A stretch of 64,000 bases of DNA, taken from NCBI RefSeq assembly GCF_009792795.1, contig NZ_VKHQ01000004.1, positions 306,659-370,658 on the forward strand, written 5' to 3'. The notes under the pieces were generated by a model. The model did no database searches and was not told where the DNA came from. It was given only the letters and a program-made list of their open reading frames with translations. Both the position numbers and the translations under genes were made by a program. Origin of the DNA: Cognatiluteimonas profundi. GTDB taxonomy: Bacteria; Pseudomonadota; Gammaproteobacteria; Xanthomonadales; Xanthomonadaceae. Each line of letters begins with the position of its first letter. Within the stretch, counting starts at the first letter, position 1. This document shows, in pieces, positions 23,601 to 32,879 of the stretch.

Positions 23601-25451
23601 ATGTCGCCTTCCACGACGCTGCATCCGACCCTGGTGCGCGTCACCCGACGCATTGCCGAGCGCAGCCGGCCGACACGTGACGCCTACCTCGCGCGGATCG
23701 CACGGGCGCGCACCGATGCACCCGCGCGCGTCGCGCTGGGATGCGGCAACCTCGCCCATGGATTCGCCGCCGCAGGTCCCGACAAACCCGCGTTGCGCAC
23801 CGGGCACGGCGGCAACATCGCGATCGTCACCGCCTACAACGACATGCTCTCGGCGCACCAGCCGATGGAGCAGTACCCGACGCTGATCCGCGCGGCGGCG
23901 CGCGCCGCCGGCGGCACCGCGCAGGTCGCGGGCGGCGTGCCGGCGATGTGCGATGGCGTCACCCAGGGCCGCGATGGCATGGAGCTGTCGCTGCTGTCGC
24001 GCGACGTGATCGCGATGGCGACGGCGATCGCGCTGTCGCACGACATGTTCGATGCCGCGCTGCTGCTCGGCGTCTGCGACAAGATCGTGCCGGGCCTGCT
24101 CATCGGCGCGCTCAGCTTCGGCCACCTGCCGATGCTGCTGGTGCCCGCTGGTCCGATGCGCTCCGGGTTGCCGAATCGTGAGAAGGCCGCCGTGCGCCAG
24201 CGCCACGCCGAGGGCAAGGCCAGCCGCGAGGAACTGCTCGAGGCCGAAGCGGCCTCCTATCACTCCGCCGGCACCTGCACGTTCTATGGCACCGCCAACT
24301 CCAACCAGATGCTGATGGAGTTCATGGGCCTGCACATGCCGGGCAGCGCCTTCGTGCACCCGGGCACGGCGCTGCGCGACGCGCTGACGGTGGCCGCGAC
24401 CACGCGCGCGCTGCAGATCACGTCGACGGGCGCCGACTACACGCCGATCGGCCACTGCGTCGACGAAAAATCCATCGTCAATGCCATGGTCGGGCTGGCC
24501 GCCACCGGGGGTTCGACCAACCATTCGATCCACCTGGTCGCCATCGCGCGCGCCGCCGGCGTGCTGATCGACTGGGACGACCTCGACGAGCTGTCGCGCG
24601 TCACCCCGCTGCTCGCGCGCATCTATCCCAACGGCAGTGCCGACGTGAACCAGTTCCAGGCGGCCGGCGGCCTTGCGCTGGTGATCCGCGACCTGCTCGG
24701 CACGGGCCTGCTGCATCCGGACATCCGCTGCGTGCACGGCGGCGACCTGCATGCGCAGGCGCGCGAGCCGTGGCTGGACGGCACCACCCTGCGCTGGCGC
24801 GACCCGCCGGACACATCGCTCGATGCCAGCGTGCTGCGATCCAGCGCGGAGGCCTTCGACAGTGAAGGCGGGCTGCATCGCCTGCAGGGAAACCTCGGGC
24901 GCGCGATCGTCAAGATCTCCGCGGTTGCAGCCAGCCATCGCGCCATCACCGCGCCAGCGAAGGTGTTCGACACGCAGGAAGCGGTGCTCGACGCGTTCAA
25001 GACCGGGCAGCTGGAAGGCGACTTCGTCGCGGTGGTGCGCGGACAGGGCCCGCGCGCCAACGGCATGCCGGAGCTGCACAAGCTCACCCCGACACTCGGC
25101 CTGCTGCAGGATCGCGGCCAGCGCGTCGCGCTGCTGACCGACGGCCGCATGTCCGGCGCTTCGGGCAAGGTGCTCGCCGCCATCCATGTCACCCCCGAGG
25201 CCATGGACGGCGGCGCCATCGGCCGCATCCGCGATGGCGACCTGATCCATGTCGACGCCGAAGCCGGCGTGTTCGAGGCGCGCGTGGACGCAGCGACCTG
25301 GGCCGCGCGCGCGGCGGAATCCGGCGCCGTCGTCAATCACGCAGGCATGGGGCGCGAACTGTTCGGCGCCATGCGCGCGCACTCCGGCACCGCGGAACAG
25401 GGTGCCTGCAGCCTGTTCGCCGATCCGCGCCTGGCGACGGCCGCGCCATGA
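23601..25451 (+). CDS. edd: 6-phosphogluconate dehydratase
   Basis: This 616-aa enzyme dehydrates 6-phosphogluconate to 2-keto-3-deoxy-6-phosphogluconate, the defining Entner-Doudoroff step. It belongs to the IlvD/Edd family; the iron-sulfur cluster cysteines are Cys117 ([10 protein letters not shown]), Cys159 (GVCDKIVPG) and Cys226 (SAGTCTFYG). The C-terminal block [12 protein letters not shown] is also conserved. Length matches Edd rather than the shorter IlvD. The stop overlaps the glk start by 4 nt. Confidence 0.96.
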   Translation: MSPSTTLHPTLVRVTRRIAERSRPTRDAYLARIARARTDAPARVALGCGNLAHGFAAAGPDKPALRTGHGGNIAIVTAYNDMLSAHQPMEQYPTLIRAAARAAGGTAQVAGGVPAMCDGVTQGRDGMELSLLSRDVIAMATAIALSHDMFDAALLLGVCDKIVPGLLIGALSFGHLPMLLVPAGPMRSGLPNREKAAVRQRHAEGKASREELLEAEAASYHSAGTCTFYGTANSNQMLMEFMGLHMPGSAFVHPGTALRDALTVAATTRALQITSTGADYTPIGHCVDEKSIVNAMVGLAATGGSTNHSIHLVAIARAAGVLIDWDDLDELSRVTPLLARIYPNGSADVNQFQAAGGLALVIRDLLGTGLLHPDIRCVHGGDLHAQAREPWLDGTTLRWRDPPDTSLDASVLRSSAEAFDSEGGLHRLQGNLGRAIVKISAVAASHRAITAPAKVFDTQEAVLDAFKTGQLEGDFVAVVRGQGPRANGMPELHKLTPTLGLLQDRGQRVALLTDGRMSGASGKVLAAIHVTPEAMDGGAIGRIRDGDLIHVDAEAGVFEARVDAATWAARAAESGAVVNHAGMGRELFGAMRAHSGTAEQGACSLFADPRLATAAP

Positions 25452-26431
25452 GCGCGGCGACGCCGCTGGAACTCATCGCCGACATCGGCGGCACCAATGC
25501 CCGCTTCGCGCTGACCGATCCCGCCGACCCGGCGCCCCGGGTGCTGCAGTCGCGCACGCTGTGCAATGCGGAATTCGCCAGCCTGCAGCACGCCGCCGAG
25601 CATTACCTCGCGGAAGTCGGCATGCGTCCGCGTCGCGCCGCGATCGCGGTCGCCTCACCGGTCGGCAACGACGCGGTGCGCCTCACCAATCGCGAATGGT
25701 CGTTCAGCCAGCGCGAACTGCGTGGCGCGCTGGGCCTGGAACACCTGCGCGTGCTGAACGATTTCGGCGCCGTGGCCTGGGCGGTTCCCGCGCTGCTGCC
25801 GGAGGATCGCGCCACGCTGCATGGCAGCGCGACTGCGCCGCTGCACGGACCGGTGACGGTACTGGGGCCGGGAACCGGCCTGGGCGTGGCCATGCTCGTC
25901 GGCAGCCAGGCCGGCGGCTGGCAGGTGGTGGAGACGGAGGGCGGCCACGTGACCTTTGCGCCCATCGGCACCGAGGAACACGCCATCGCACGCTGGATGA
26001 CCGCGCGTTTTGGCCGCGCCTCCAACGAACGCCTGCTGTGCGGCACCGGACTGGCGCACATCGACGCGCTGCTGCGCAACGAAGGCCCCACCGACGCATC
26101 GCCCGCGTTGCGCGAACCGGCGGACGTGGTCGCGGCGGCGCTGGAAGGCCATGACCGCAGCGCACGCCGCGCACTCGCGCGCTTCTGCGCGGTGCTGGGC
26201 AGTGTCGCCGGCGACGCCGCGCTGATCCACGGCGCGCGCACGGTGATGATCGCGGGCGGGATCATGCCGCGCTTCGTGCCGTTCCTGCGCAGCAGCGCGT
26301 TCCGCGAGCGTTTCCTGGCGAAAGGTCGCTTCGCGGCTTACCTTGAGTCGGTGACCATCCATGTCGTCACCCACCCCCATCCCGGCCTGCTGGGCGCAGC
26401 GGTTGCGCTGCGCGCGGCCACCACGGAGTAA
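25448..26431 (+). CDS. glk: Glucokinase
   Basis: This 327-aa ASKHA-fold kinase phosphorylates glucose with ATP. It has the phosphate-1 motif [10 protein letters not shown] (11-20), the substrate segment LTNREWSFS, the catalytic Asp in [19 protein letters not shown] and the glucose-binding ETEGGHVTF. It is of the proteobacterial Glk type (no ROK Zn motif). It overlaps edd by ATGA and is followed by eda after 2 nt. It would phosphorylate the glucose released by the maltodextrin enzymes encoded nearby. Confidence 0.95.
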   Translation: MSAATPLELIADIGGTNARFALTDPADPAPRVLQSRTLCNAEFASLQHAAEHYLAEVGMRPRRAAIAVASPVGNDAVRLTNREWSFSQRELRGALGLEHLRVLNDFGAVAWAVPALLPEDRATLHGSATAPLHGPVTVLGPGTGLGVAMLVGSQAGGWQVVETEGGHVTFAPIGTEEHAIARWMTARFGRASNERLLCGTGLAHIDALLRNEGPTDASPALREPADVVAAALEGHDRSARRALARFCAVLGSVAGDAALIHGARTVMIAGGIMPRFVPFLRSSAFRERFLAKGRFAAYLESVTIHVVTHPHPGLLGAAVALRAATTE

Positions 26432-26433
26432 TC

Positions 26434-27093
26434 ATGGCGACGCCACAACCTGCCTCCACCCAGCGCGATGCGCGGATCGACGCCCTGTTGTCGCGCGCGC
26501 CGGTCCTGCCGGTGTTGCGCATCGACCGCATCGAGGATGCCGTGCCACTGGCGCGGACACTGGTCGACGCCGGCCTGTCCGTGCTCGAGGTGACGCTGCG
26601 TTCGGACATCGCGCTGGAAGCGATCCGTCGCATCGTCGACTCCGTACCCGGCGCCTGCGTCGGTGCGGGCACGGTGCTGGATGCGACGCAGCTGGCGGCC
26701 GTCGCGCGGGCCGGCGCCGCGTTCGCGATTTCGCCCGGCGCCACCGACGCCCTCTACGACGCCGCGACCACCGCCGCCTTGCCATGGATTCCCGCTGTTG
26801 CGACCGCGAGCGACGTGATGCGCGGCATCGATCGCGGCTATCGCCGCTTCAAGTTCTTCCCCGCCGAAGCCGCCGGCGGCGTCGTCGCGCTGCGTGCCTT
26901 CGCCGGCCCGTTCGCCGATGTGCTGTTCTGCCCGACCGGGGGCATCGATGCCGACAACGCGCCCGGCTACCTGCGGCTTTCCAATGTGATCACCGTCGGC
27001 GGATCCTGGATGGCGCCCGCCGATGCGATTGCCGCGGGGGACTGGACGCGTATCGGTGCGATGGCGCGCGCTTGCCTGGCGTTGTCGCGGTAG
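26434..27093 (+). CDS. eda: KDPG aldolase (2-dehydro-3-deoxy-phosphogluconate aldolase)
   Basis: This 219-aa class I aldolase splits KDPG into pyruvate and glyceraldehyde-3-phosphate. The catalytic Glu52 (LEVTLRS) and Schiff-base Lys140 (RFKFFPAE) are present, with GAGTV and CPTGGI phosphate-binding segments. It is the last gene of the operon and is followed by a strong bidirectional terminator. Confidence 0.95.
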   Translation: MATPQPASTQRDARIDALLSRAPVLPVLRIDRIEDAVPLARTLVDAGLSVLEVTLRSDIALEAIRRIVDSVPGACVGAGTVLDATQLAAVARAGAAFAISPGATDALYDAATTAALPWIPAVATASDVMRGIDRGYRRFKFFPAEAAGGVVALRAFAGPFADVLFCPTGGIDADNAPGYLRLSNVITVGGSWMAPADAIAAGDWTRIGAMARACLALSR

Positions 27094-27135
27094 CCAGACC
27101 TGCCGTTCCGCGGCCTGGTCCCAACTCACAGGCAC

Positions 27136-27172
27136 AAAAAAACCCGCCGGCCCGAAGGCCGGCGGGTTTTTT
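27136..27172. terminator. Bidirectional intrinsic terminator between eda and the TonB receptor gene
   Basis: A long GC stem (CCCGCCGGCC / GGCCGGCGGG) with loop CGAA is flanked by runs of A on the left and T on the right, so it works on both strands: for eda on plus and for the receptor gene, ending at 27185, on minus. Confidence 0.93.
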
Positions 27173-27184
27173 CTTGACCCTTGA

Positions 27185-29986
27185 TCAGAACTTGTAGCTG
27201 GCACCCACCAGGTAGGTGCGACCCCACTCGATGTTCTCGAGCGGACGATCCTTGGTGCCGGCGTAGGTCCGGTAGGCCTCGTTGGTCAGGTTGTTGGCCT
27301 GCAGAAGCAGGGTCAACCCCTTGAAGCTGGTGCCCTCGCCGAAGGAGTAGCTGACCTGCGCATCGGTGATGTTCTCGCCGACCACGTAGCGCAGCGTGCG
27401 GTCGCCGGAGAAGTTGCCGATTTCACCAATGAAGTCGGAGCGACGACGCTGGTTGATGCGCGCCTCGAAGCCGTTGCGCTCGTAGTAGGCGGTGAAGTTG
27501 TATACGCGCTTGGACAGGCCCGGCAGCATGATCGGGTCTGAACCGACGCTGCTCTGCACGCTCGGGTCAGGCGGGATCATGATGCTGCTGTCGGTGAAGG
27601 TCGCGCTCGCGATCACGCCGAAGCCGTCCAACACCGGGGAAAACATGTCCAGCGGCAGCGACGCAGTCAACTCCGCGCCCTTCATGTTGCCGCCCGTGCC
27701 ATTGAACGGCGCGGTGTACGTGCCCGTCGCCAGCGCTGGCGGCGAACCCGGCGGCGGCACGTAGCCGGCGACAAACTCGGAGAAGTCGTAGTTGTCCTGC
27801 GTCTGCGTGTAGATGTAGGTCTGCAACTGCTTGTAGAACACCGCAGCGGCCACGTACGCCTTGGTGTCGAAGTACTTCTCGTAGGAGATGTCGACCGCGT
27901 TGGCCTTCCATGGATCCAGACGCGGATTGCCGCCGCTGGCGCCAGGCTTGCCGGTGGCGGTATCGACGCCGAACTCGAACGACGCCCGCATCTGGTCGAC
28001 GCGCGGACGCGCGACCTGCTTGGCCAACGCGAACCGCAGGACCTGGTCTGCCGGGAGTTCGAACGCCAGGTTCAGGCTCGGCAGCACGTCGGTGTAGGTC
28101 TTGCCGTCGGTATGCGGCACGATCTGCTGACCGGCCGGCAACGCATTATCGAACACGTTCGCGGTCGAGGATTGGTCGACATGCTGGACCTGCACGCCGA
28201 TATTGCCGCGCACCGGCACCGAGCCCAACTGGGTGTCGATGTTGCCCTTGACCCAGCTGCTGGTGATCTTCTCGTCGACGGTCCAGGCCTTGCTGACCAG
28301 GTAGGACGCGTTCTCGTTGGGATCGAAGGTCATGAAGCGGTCCACGACGCCCGGAACATTCCACGAGGGGATGTAGCCAACGCCGGCGAAGCCGAGGTCG
28401 ACCAGCCCGTACTGCAGGTCACCGGGAATCGTCGTCGGGCCTTGCGCGCCCAGCAGGATCGAAGCTTCCGGCTGGTGCTTTTCCTTCGCGCGGTCGGCGT
28501 AGTTGATGCCGACATCGACGCTGGCGAGCCAGTTCATCGATTCCGGCCCGGGGATGTTGGCCGCGAGCTTGTAGCTCTTCAGTTCATCGACGATGCGCGG
28601 CACCTTGCCGTAACCGGAACCATAGATCGTGTTGGCCACGTAGAGCGAGTTGGGGTCGGAATAATCCAGGGTCGGATTGATCTGCGAGAAGTCGTTGCTG
28701 TTGTAGGCCAGGTGCAGCGTGTCGAGCTGCGGCGCCGGCGCGAGTTGCAGGTTGTTTTCCAGGCTCAGCTCATTGCGCGTGGCCTTCGACCAGCTGACGT
28801 CGGCGACGAGCCGCACGTCGCCAAGGCGGAACTGGTTGTTCCAGCCGACCGCGTTGATCTTGTCCTCGCGCTTGTTGTACATGCCACGCACCAGCGGATA
28901 GACACCGGTGACGGTGCCGCCAGTGAACGTGCCGTTGCCGTTGACCTGTGCGTCGGTGACATTCAGGCCCGGCGAGTAGCCGCCGTTGTAGCCACCGAGG
29001 TTGACCTCGAACTGGTTGGCCGTGTCTTCGGCCTTGGATTGCGAGTGCAGGACGTCCAGCGTGCTGTGCCACACGTCATTGGGGCGGTACTCCAGCGTCG
29101 CCATGACGGCATCGCGCTTGGTGTAACCGGTGCGGCGCAGCGCCTTGATGCCGTCGGAGTAATAGGTGCCGGCCGCGACGCCAGGACGCCAGTTGTCACC
29201 GACCGCCTGCCAGGGCTCGTACAGGCCGACCTGGTTCTCCTGGGTCGGCGTGTCGGAATGCGAGTAGCCGATCGAGAAGCCGAACGTACGGTTGGCGAAC
29301 TGGCCAATGTAGGCGGCGTTGAAACGATTGCCGTTGGCGTCGGCATTAGCCGCGCCACCCAGCGAGTTGTGCGTGCCGCGCGCGCTGACGACAGAGACTG
29401 AATCGGCGAAGTCCAAGGGGCGAACGGTGCGCATGTCGATGGTGCCGGACAGGCCCTGCCCGACGAGTCCTGCGTCCGGGGTCTTGTAGACGGTCACGCC
29501 CGCCATGAGTTCGGACGGGTACTGGTCGAATTCGACGCTGCGGTTGTCACCCGTGCTGACCAGCTCGCGGCCGTTGAGCAGCGTGGTGGAGAAGTCCGGG
29601 GACAGCCCGCGCACGCTGATGACCTGCGCACGGCCGGCGACCCGTTGAGCGGCAAGGCCCGGCAGGCGCGCGATCGACTCGGCGATGCTCACGTCGGGCA
29701 GCTTGCCGATGTCTTCAGCCGAGACCGCCTCGACGATCGACGTCGCATTCTTCTTGGTGTCGATCGAGCGCTCGATGCCGCGGCGGATGCCGGTCACCAC
29801 CACCTTGTCCAGGTTGGTCGCGTCGTCGGGCTTGGCAGCTGGCTTCTTGGCCTTCGCTGCGGCGTCCGTCGTCGCTGGCGCATCGGCCTGGCTGGTCGCC
29901 TGGTCCTGCGCCTGCGCCGATGCCGCCATCCACAACGTTGCCGAGGCCAGCGCCACGCTCAACAGGTTCCGCTTGTAGTTCACCAT
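27185..29986 (-). CDS. TonB-dependent outer-membrane receptor, probable maltodextrin transporter
   Basis: This 933-aa protein has a signal peptide (to about ASAQAQ), a TonB-box-like segment with VVVTGIRRGIERS, a plug domain (VEAVSAEDIGKLPD, ARLPGLAAQRV, VRGL) and a long beta-barrel ending in Phe (YLVGASYKF). It belongs to the large Xanthomonas/Caulobacter carbohydrate-receptor group that includes Caulobacter MalA. The ATG at 29984-29986 directly follows a very G-rich site GGGAGGGGAG, complementary to the small RNA loops. It diverges from a secreted alpha-amylase with a shared operator. Substrate specificity is inferred from the neighbours. Confidence 0.92.
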   Translation of the reverse strand: MVNYKRNLLSVALASATLWMAASAQAQDQATSQADAPATTDAAAKAKKPAAKPDDATNLDKVVVTGIRRGIERSIDTKKNATSIVEAVSAEDIGKLPDVSIAESIARLPGLAAQRVAGRAQVISVRGLSPDFSTTLLNGRELVSTGDNRSVEFDQYPSELMAGVTVYKTPDAGLVGQGLSGTIDMRTVRPLDFADSVSVVSARGTHNSLGGAANADANGNRFNAAYIGQFANRTFGFSIGYSHSDTPTQENQVGLYEPWQAVGDNWRPGVAAGTYYSDGIKALRRTGYTKRDAVMATLEYRPNDVWHSTLDVLHSQSKAEDTANQFEVNLGGYNGGYSPGLNVTDAQVNGNGTFTGGTVTGVYPLVRGMYNKREDKINAVGWNNQFRLGDVRLVADVSWSKATRNELSLENNLQLAPAPQLDTLHLAYNSNDFSQINPTLDYSDPNSLYVANTIYGSGYGKVPRIVDELKSYKLAANIPGPESMNWLASVDVGINYADRAKEKHQPEASILLGAQGPTTIPGDLQYGLVDLGFAGVGYIPSWNVPGVVDRFMTFDPNENASYLVSKAWTVDEKITSSWVKGNIDTQLGSVPVRGNIGVQVQHVDQSSTANVFDNALPAGQQIVPHTDGKTYTDVLPSLNLAFELPADQVLRFALAKQVARPRVDQMRASFEFGVDTATGKPGASGGNPRLDPWKANAVDISYEKYFDTKAYVAAAVFYKQLQTYIYTQTQDNYDFSEFVAGYVPPPGSPPALATGTYTAPFNGTGGNMKGAELTASLPLDMFSPVLDGFGVIASATFTDSSIMIPPDPSVQSSVGSDPIMLPGLSKRVYNFTAYYERNGFEARINQRRRSDFIGEIGNFSGDRTLRYVVGENITDAQVSYSFGEGTSFKGLTLLLQANNLTNEAYRTYAGTKDRPLENIEWGRTYLVGASYKF

Positions 29987-30077
29987 CTCCCCTCCCACTT
30001 GTTTTCGTGTCGTCCATCGTCGTGCGCGATGGTTTGGCGTAGGCCGTGGCGCCGGACCCACTACCCGGTGCCGGGCA

Positions 30078-30104
30078 ATGGTAGTCCGCCACATCCCTGC
30101 ACAA
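30078..30104 (-). promoter_or_regulatory. Predicted promoter of the TonB receptor gene
   Basis: On the minus strand TTGTGC (30104-30099) and TACCAT (30083-30078) are 15 nt apart, directly downstream of the operator. The promoter at 40439-40465 has the same boxes, spacing and flanking bases. The spacing is short for sigma-70, so the exact boxes are tentative. Predicted start about 30072, leaving an 85-nt leader. Confidence 0.5.
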
Positions 30105-30111
30105 ATTGCGC

Positions 30112-30125
30112 TGCATACGTATTCA
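30112..30125. promoter_or_regulatory. LacI-type operator between TonB receptor and alpha-amylase (site 3)
   Basis: TGCATACGTATTCA is identical to site 1. It lies in a 253-nt divergent gap and can serve both genes: immediately upstream of the receptor promoter on minus, and about 115 nt before the amylase start on plus. Confidence 0.78.
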
Positions 30126-30239
30126 TTGCAGTCGCCGCGTGATCGGTGGCGCGTGGATGATCGGCCGTGGAATCATGCTGGCGAGGCTTGGAGCGCGCGC
30201 CGGAATCGGCGTCACACATCCTGACAACCGGAGCATCCG

Positions 30240-32861
30240 ATGCGGCCATGGCTTGCGGACCTGCGCCGACTGGCGAGCCTCGCCGCATCGGCCGGCCTGC
30301 TGGCGGTTGCCGGCGGCGGAATGGCCGCGGCCGCACGGCCACCGGATGCGCCGCTGGCGCCCGCATCCCCGGACTGGCGCGACCAGGTCATCTACTTCGT
30401 GATGATCGACCGGTTCAGCGATGGCGACCCCGGCAACGACGACCAGGGCGCCGGCGAATTCGATCCGGCCGACGGCGCGAAATACAGCGGTGGCGACCTG
30501 CGCGGGATCACCGCGCGGCTCGACTACATCCGCGGACTGGGCGCCACGACGGTGTGGATCACGCCGCCGGTGGCGAACCAGTGGTGGAACGTGAAAGGCC
30601 ATTTCAGCGGCTACCACGGCTACTGGGCGGAAAACTTCGACCAGGTCGACGCGCACTACGGAACGCTCGCCGATTACAAGGCGCTGGCCGAAGCCCTGCA
30701 CGGCAACGGCATGTACCTGGTGCAGGACATCGTGCTCAACCACACCGCGGATTTCTTCGCCTACGCCGGCGGCTGGGATGCGCGCGATCCCGCCCGGCAT
30801 TTCGTGCGGCATGCGGATTCGCGCGGACGCACGGCGCCATCGCAAGCGCCGTTCGACCAAAACGATGCCCGCGACCCGGCGCAGCGCCGCAAGGCGATCT
30901 ACCACTGGACGCCGGACATCGCCGATTTCAACGATCGCCACCAGGTCCTGGACTACCAGCTGGCCGGCCTGGACGACATCAACACCGAGAACCCGCGCGT
31001 GCGCCATGCGCTGCGCGCCAGCTACGGCGACTGGATCCGGAAAGTGGGCGTCGACGGTTTCCGCGTCGACACGGCGTTCCACGTGCCTGCGGATTTCTTC
31101 GCCGATTTCCTGCACGCCGATGATCCCTCGGCACCGGGCATCGACCGGGTCGCACGCGCCACCGGTCGCGCCGGGTTCCTGTCGTTCGGGGAAGGCTTCG
31201 GCACTGACAAGCCGTATGCCGACGCGCAGGCGCGCAAGCTCGATGCCTACATGCGCACGCCCGGTGGCCTGCCGTCGATGATCAACTTCCCCTTGTACGG
31301 CAGCCTTGGCGACGTGTTCGCGCGCGGCCGGCCGACAGCGGAGCTCGGTTACCGCATCCGCGACATGATGGCGGTGCATGCCGATCCGTGGCGGATGCCG
31401 AGCTTCGTCGACAACCATGACGTCGACCGATTCCTTGCCGGCGGCAGCCAGGCCGGACTGCAGCAGGCGCTGCTGGCGATGCTGACGCTGCCGGGCATTC
31501 CCACGATCTATTACGGCACCGAGCAGGGCTTCACCAGCCAGCGCGCGGCGATGTTCGCGCACGGATTCGGCGCTGGCGGCCACGACCATTTCGATACCGC
31601 GGCGCCGCTGTACCGCTTCCTGCGCGAGGCGATCGCGCTGCGTCGGGACCATCGCGTGTTCTCCCGCGGCACGCCGCGCGTGCTGTCCGAGAACGCCGCC
31701 GGGCCGGGCGGCTTCGCCTACCGCGTGGATGGCGAAGGCGACACGGCGCTGGTGGCGTTCAACACTGCCGACGGCGCGAGCCTGCTCGACAACATCGCCA
31801 CCGGCCTGCCGCCCGGCAGCGTGCTGCATCGGCTGTTCGGGATCGACGATGGCCTGCCCGATGACGTTATGGTCGGTGCATCGGGCCGGCTGACGCTGTC
31901 GCTGCCGTCGCGCAGCGCCATCGTGTGGCAGGTCATGCAGCGCACCGCGGCACTTCCGCCCGCGCGCGCACAGCCGACACTGGAGCCATTGCAGTCGACG
32001 CCGTTCGTGGGCGACTTCGCGGTGGTCGGGACGACCGCCAGCGCGGACGGCGTGCGCGTCGTGGTCGATGGCGACCTGGAGCATGCCCAGTCCATCCGGA
32101 CCGATGGCGCCGGCCGCTGGCACGCGATGGTGCGCACCGGCGGCATGATCGATCCAGGCATCGTCCATCGCGTGGTCGCGCTGGATCCGCATACGGGTGA
32201 CGTCTCCGACGCACGCACGTTCCATGTCGCGCACGCGTGGCGCGTGGTTGCCGACGTCGATGATCGCCATGGCGACGACAACGGCCCCACCGGGCAATAC
32301 GTCTATCCGGCCGATCCGGGTTGGCGCCTGCACCGTCCGGCCGACATCACCCATGTGCGCGCGTCGACCGCCGGTGGCGCGCTGCGCGTCGCGCTGCGCA
32401 TGCACGATGTCGTCTCACAGTGGAATCCCACCCATGGCTTCGACCATGTCGCCTTGACGGTGTTCGTGCAGCTGCCGGGCGAGCCCGGTGGCAGCCGCAC
32501 CATGCCGCTGCAGCACGCGACCTTGCCCGGCGGCATGCGCTGGCACTACCGCCTGCGCGCCAACGGCTGGTCGCTGGCGGCGTTCAGCGCGACGGCTGCG
32601 TCCGACGACAACGAGGGCACGCCGGCCGCATCGCCCGACATCGCGGTCGACAAGGCCAGCGACACCATCACTTTCACCATTCCGGCCACCGCGCTGGGCG
32701 ATCGCGCATCACTCGCCGGCGCGGAGCTCTACGTCACCAGCTGGGACTACGACGGTGGCTATCGCGCACTTGCGCCACGGCCAAAGCCGGCGACGTTCGG
32801 CGGCGGCGGCGCGCGGGATCCGCTGGTGATGGATGCGACGGACGTCATCGTGTTGCGCTGA
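30240..32861 (+). CDS. Secreted GH13 alpha-amylase with C-terminal glucodextranase-like domain
   Basis: This 873-aa enzyme is predicted to hydrolyse alpha-1,4 glucans outside the cytoplasm. An N-terminal signal region (about residues 1-32) precedes a TIM-barrel GH13 domain: VQDIVLNHT (161-169), nucleophile Asp277 in GFRVDTAF, acid/base Glu318 in FGEGFG and Asp394 in FVDNHD. After the barrel and a beta domain, about residues 660-873 resemble the C-terminal domain of glucodextranase-type enzymes (WRVVADVDD, ITFTIPATALG, ELYVTSWDYDG), probably carbohydrate-binding. Its TGGAAT -10 candidate at 30168-30173 has a counterpart at the other divergent promoter. It converges on the esterase gene. Confidence 0.9.
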   Translation: MRPWLADLRRLASLAASAGLLAVAGGGMAAAARPPDAPLAPASPDWRDQVIYFVMIDRFSDGDPGNDDQGAGEFDPADGAKYSGGDLRGITARLDYIRGLGATTVWITPPVANQWWNVKGHFSGYHGYWAENFDQVDAHYGTLADYKALAEALHGNGMYLVQDIVLNHTADFFAYAGGWDARDPARHFVRHADSRGRTAPSQAPFDQNDARDPAQRRKAIYHWTPDIADFNDRHQVLDYQLAGLDDINTENPRVRHALRASYGDWIRKVGVDGFRVDTAFHVPADFFADFLHADDPSAPGIDRVARATGRAGFLSFGEGFGTDKPYADAQARKLDAYMRTPGGLPSMINFPLYGSLGDVFARGRPTAELGYRIRDMMAVHADPWRMPSFVDNHDVDRFLAGGSQAGLQQALLAMLTLPGIPTIYYGTEQGFTSQRAAMFAHGFGAGGHDHFDTAAPLYRFLREAIALRRDHRVFSRGTPRVLSENAAGPGGFAYRVDGEGDTALVAFNTADGASLLDNIATGLPPGSVLHRLFGIDDGLPDDVMVGASGRLTLSLPSRSAIVWQVMQRTAALPPARAQPTLEPLQSTPFVGDFAVVGTTASADGVRVVVDGDLEHAQSIRTDGAGRWHAMVRTGGMIDPGIVHRVVALDPHTGDVSDARTFHVAHAWRVVADVDDRHGDDNGPTGQYVYPADPGWRLHRPADITHVRASTAGGALRVALRMHDVVSQWNPTHGFDHVALTVFVQLPGEPGGSRTMPLQHATLPGGMRWHYRLRANGWSLAAFSATAASDDNEGTPAASPDIAVDKASDTITFTIPATALGDRASLAGAELYVTSWDYDGGYRALAPRPKPATFGGGGARDPLVMDATDVIVLR

Positions 32862-32879
32862 TGCGCCATGGTGCTGGCG

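Noticed and set aside
30061..30126. A 21-codon frame starting in the site 3 operator (MNTYAAQFVQ...) that resembles a frame at site 4 (MNTFASEIVQ...), suggesting paired leader peptides
   Set aside because: Differences between the two copies are not concentrated at third codon positions, and the frames begin upstream of the predicted transcription starts. The similarity is better explained by the shared operator and promoter block.
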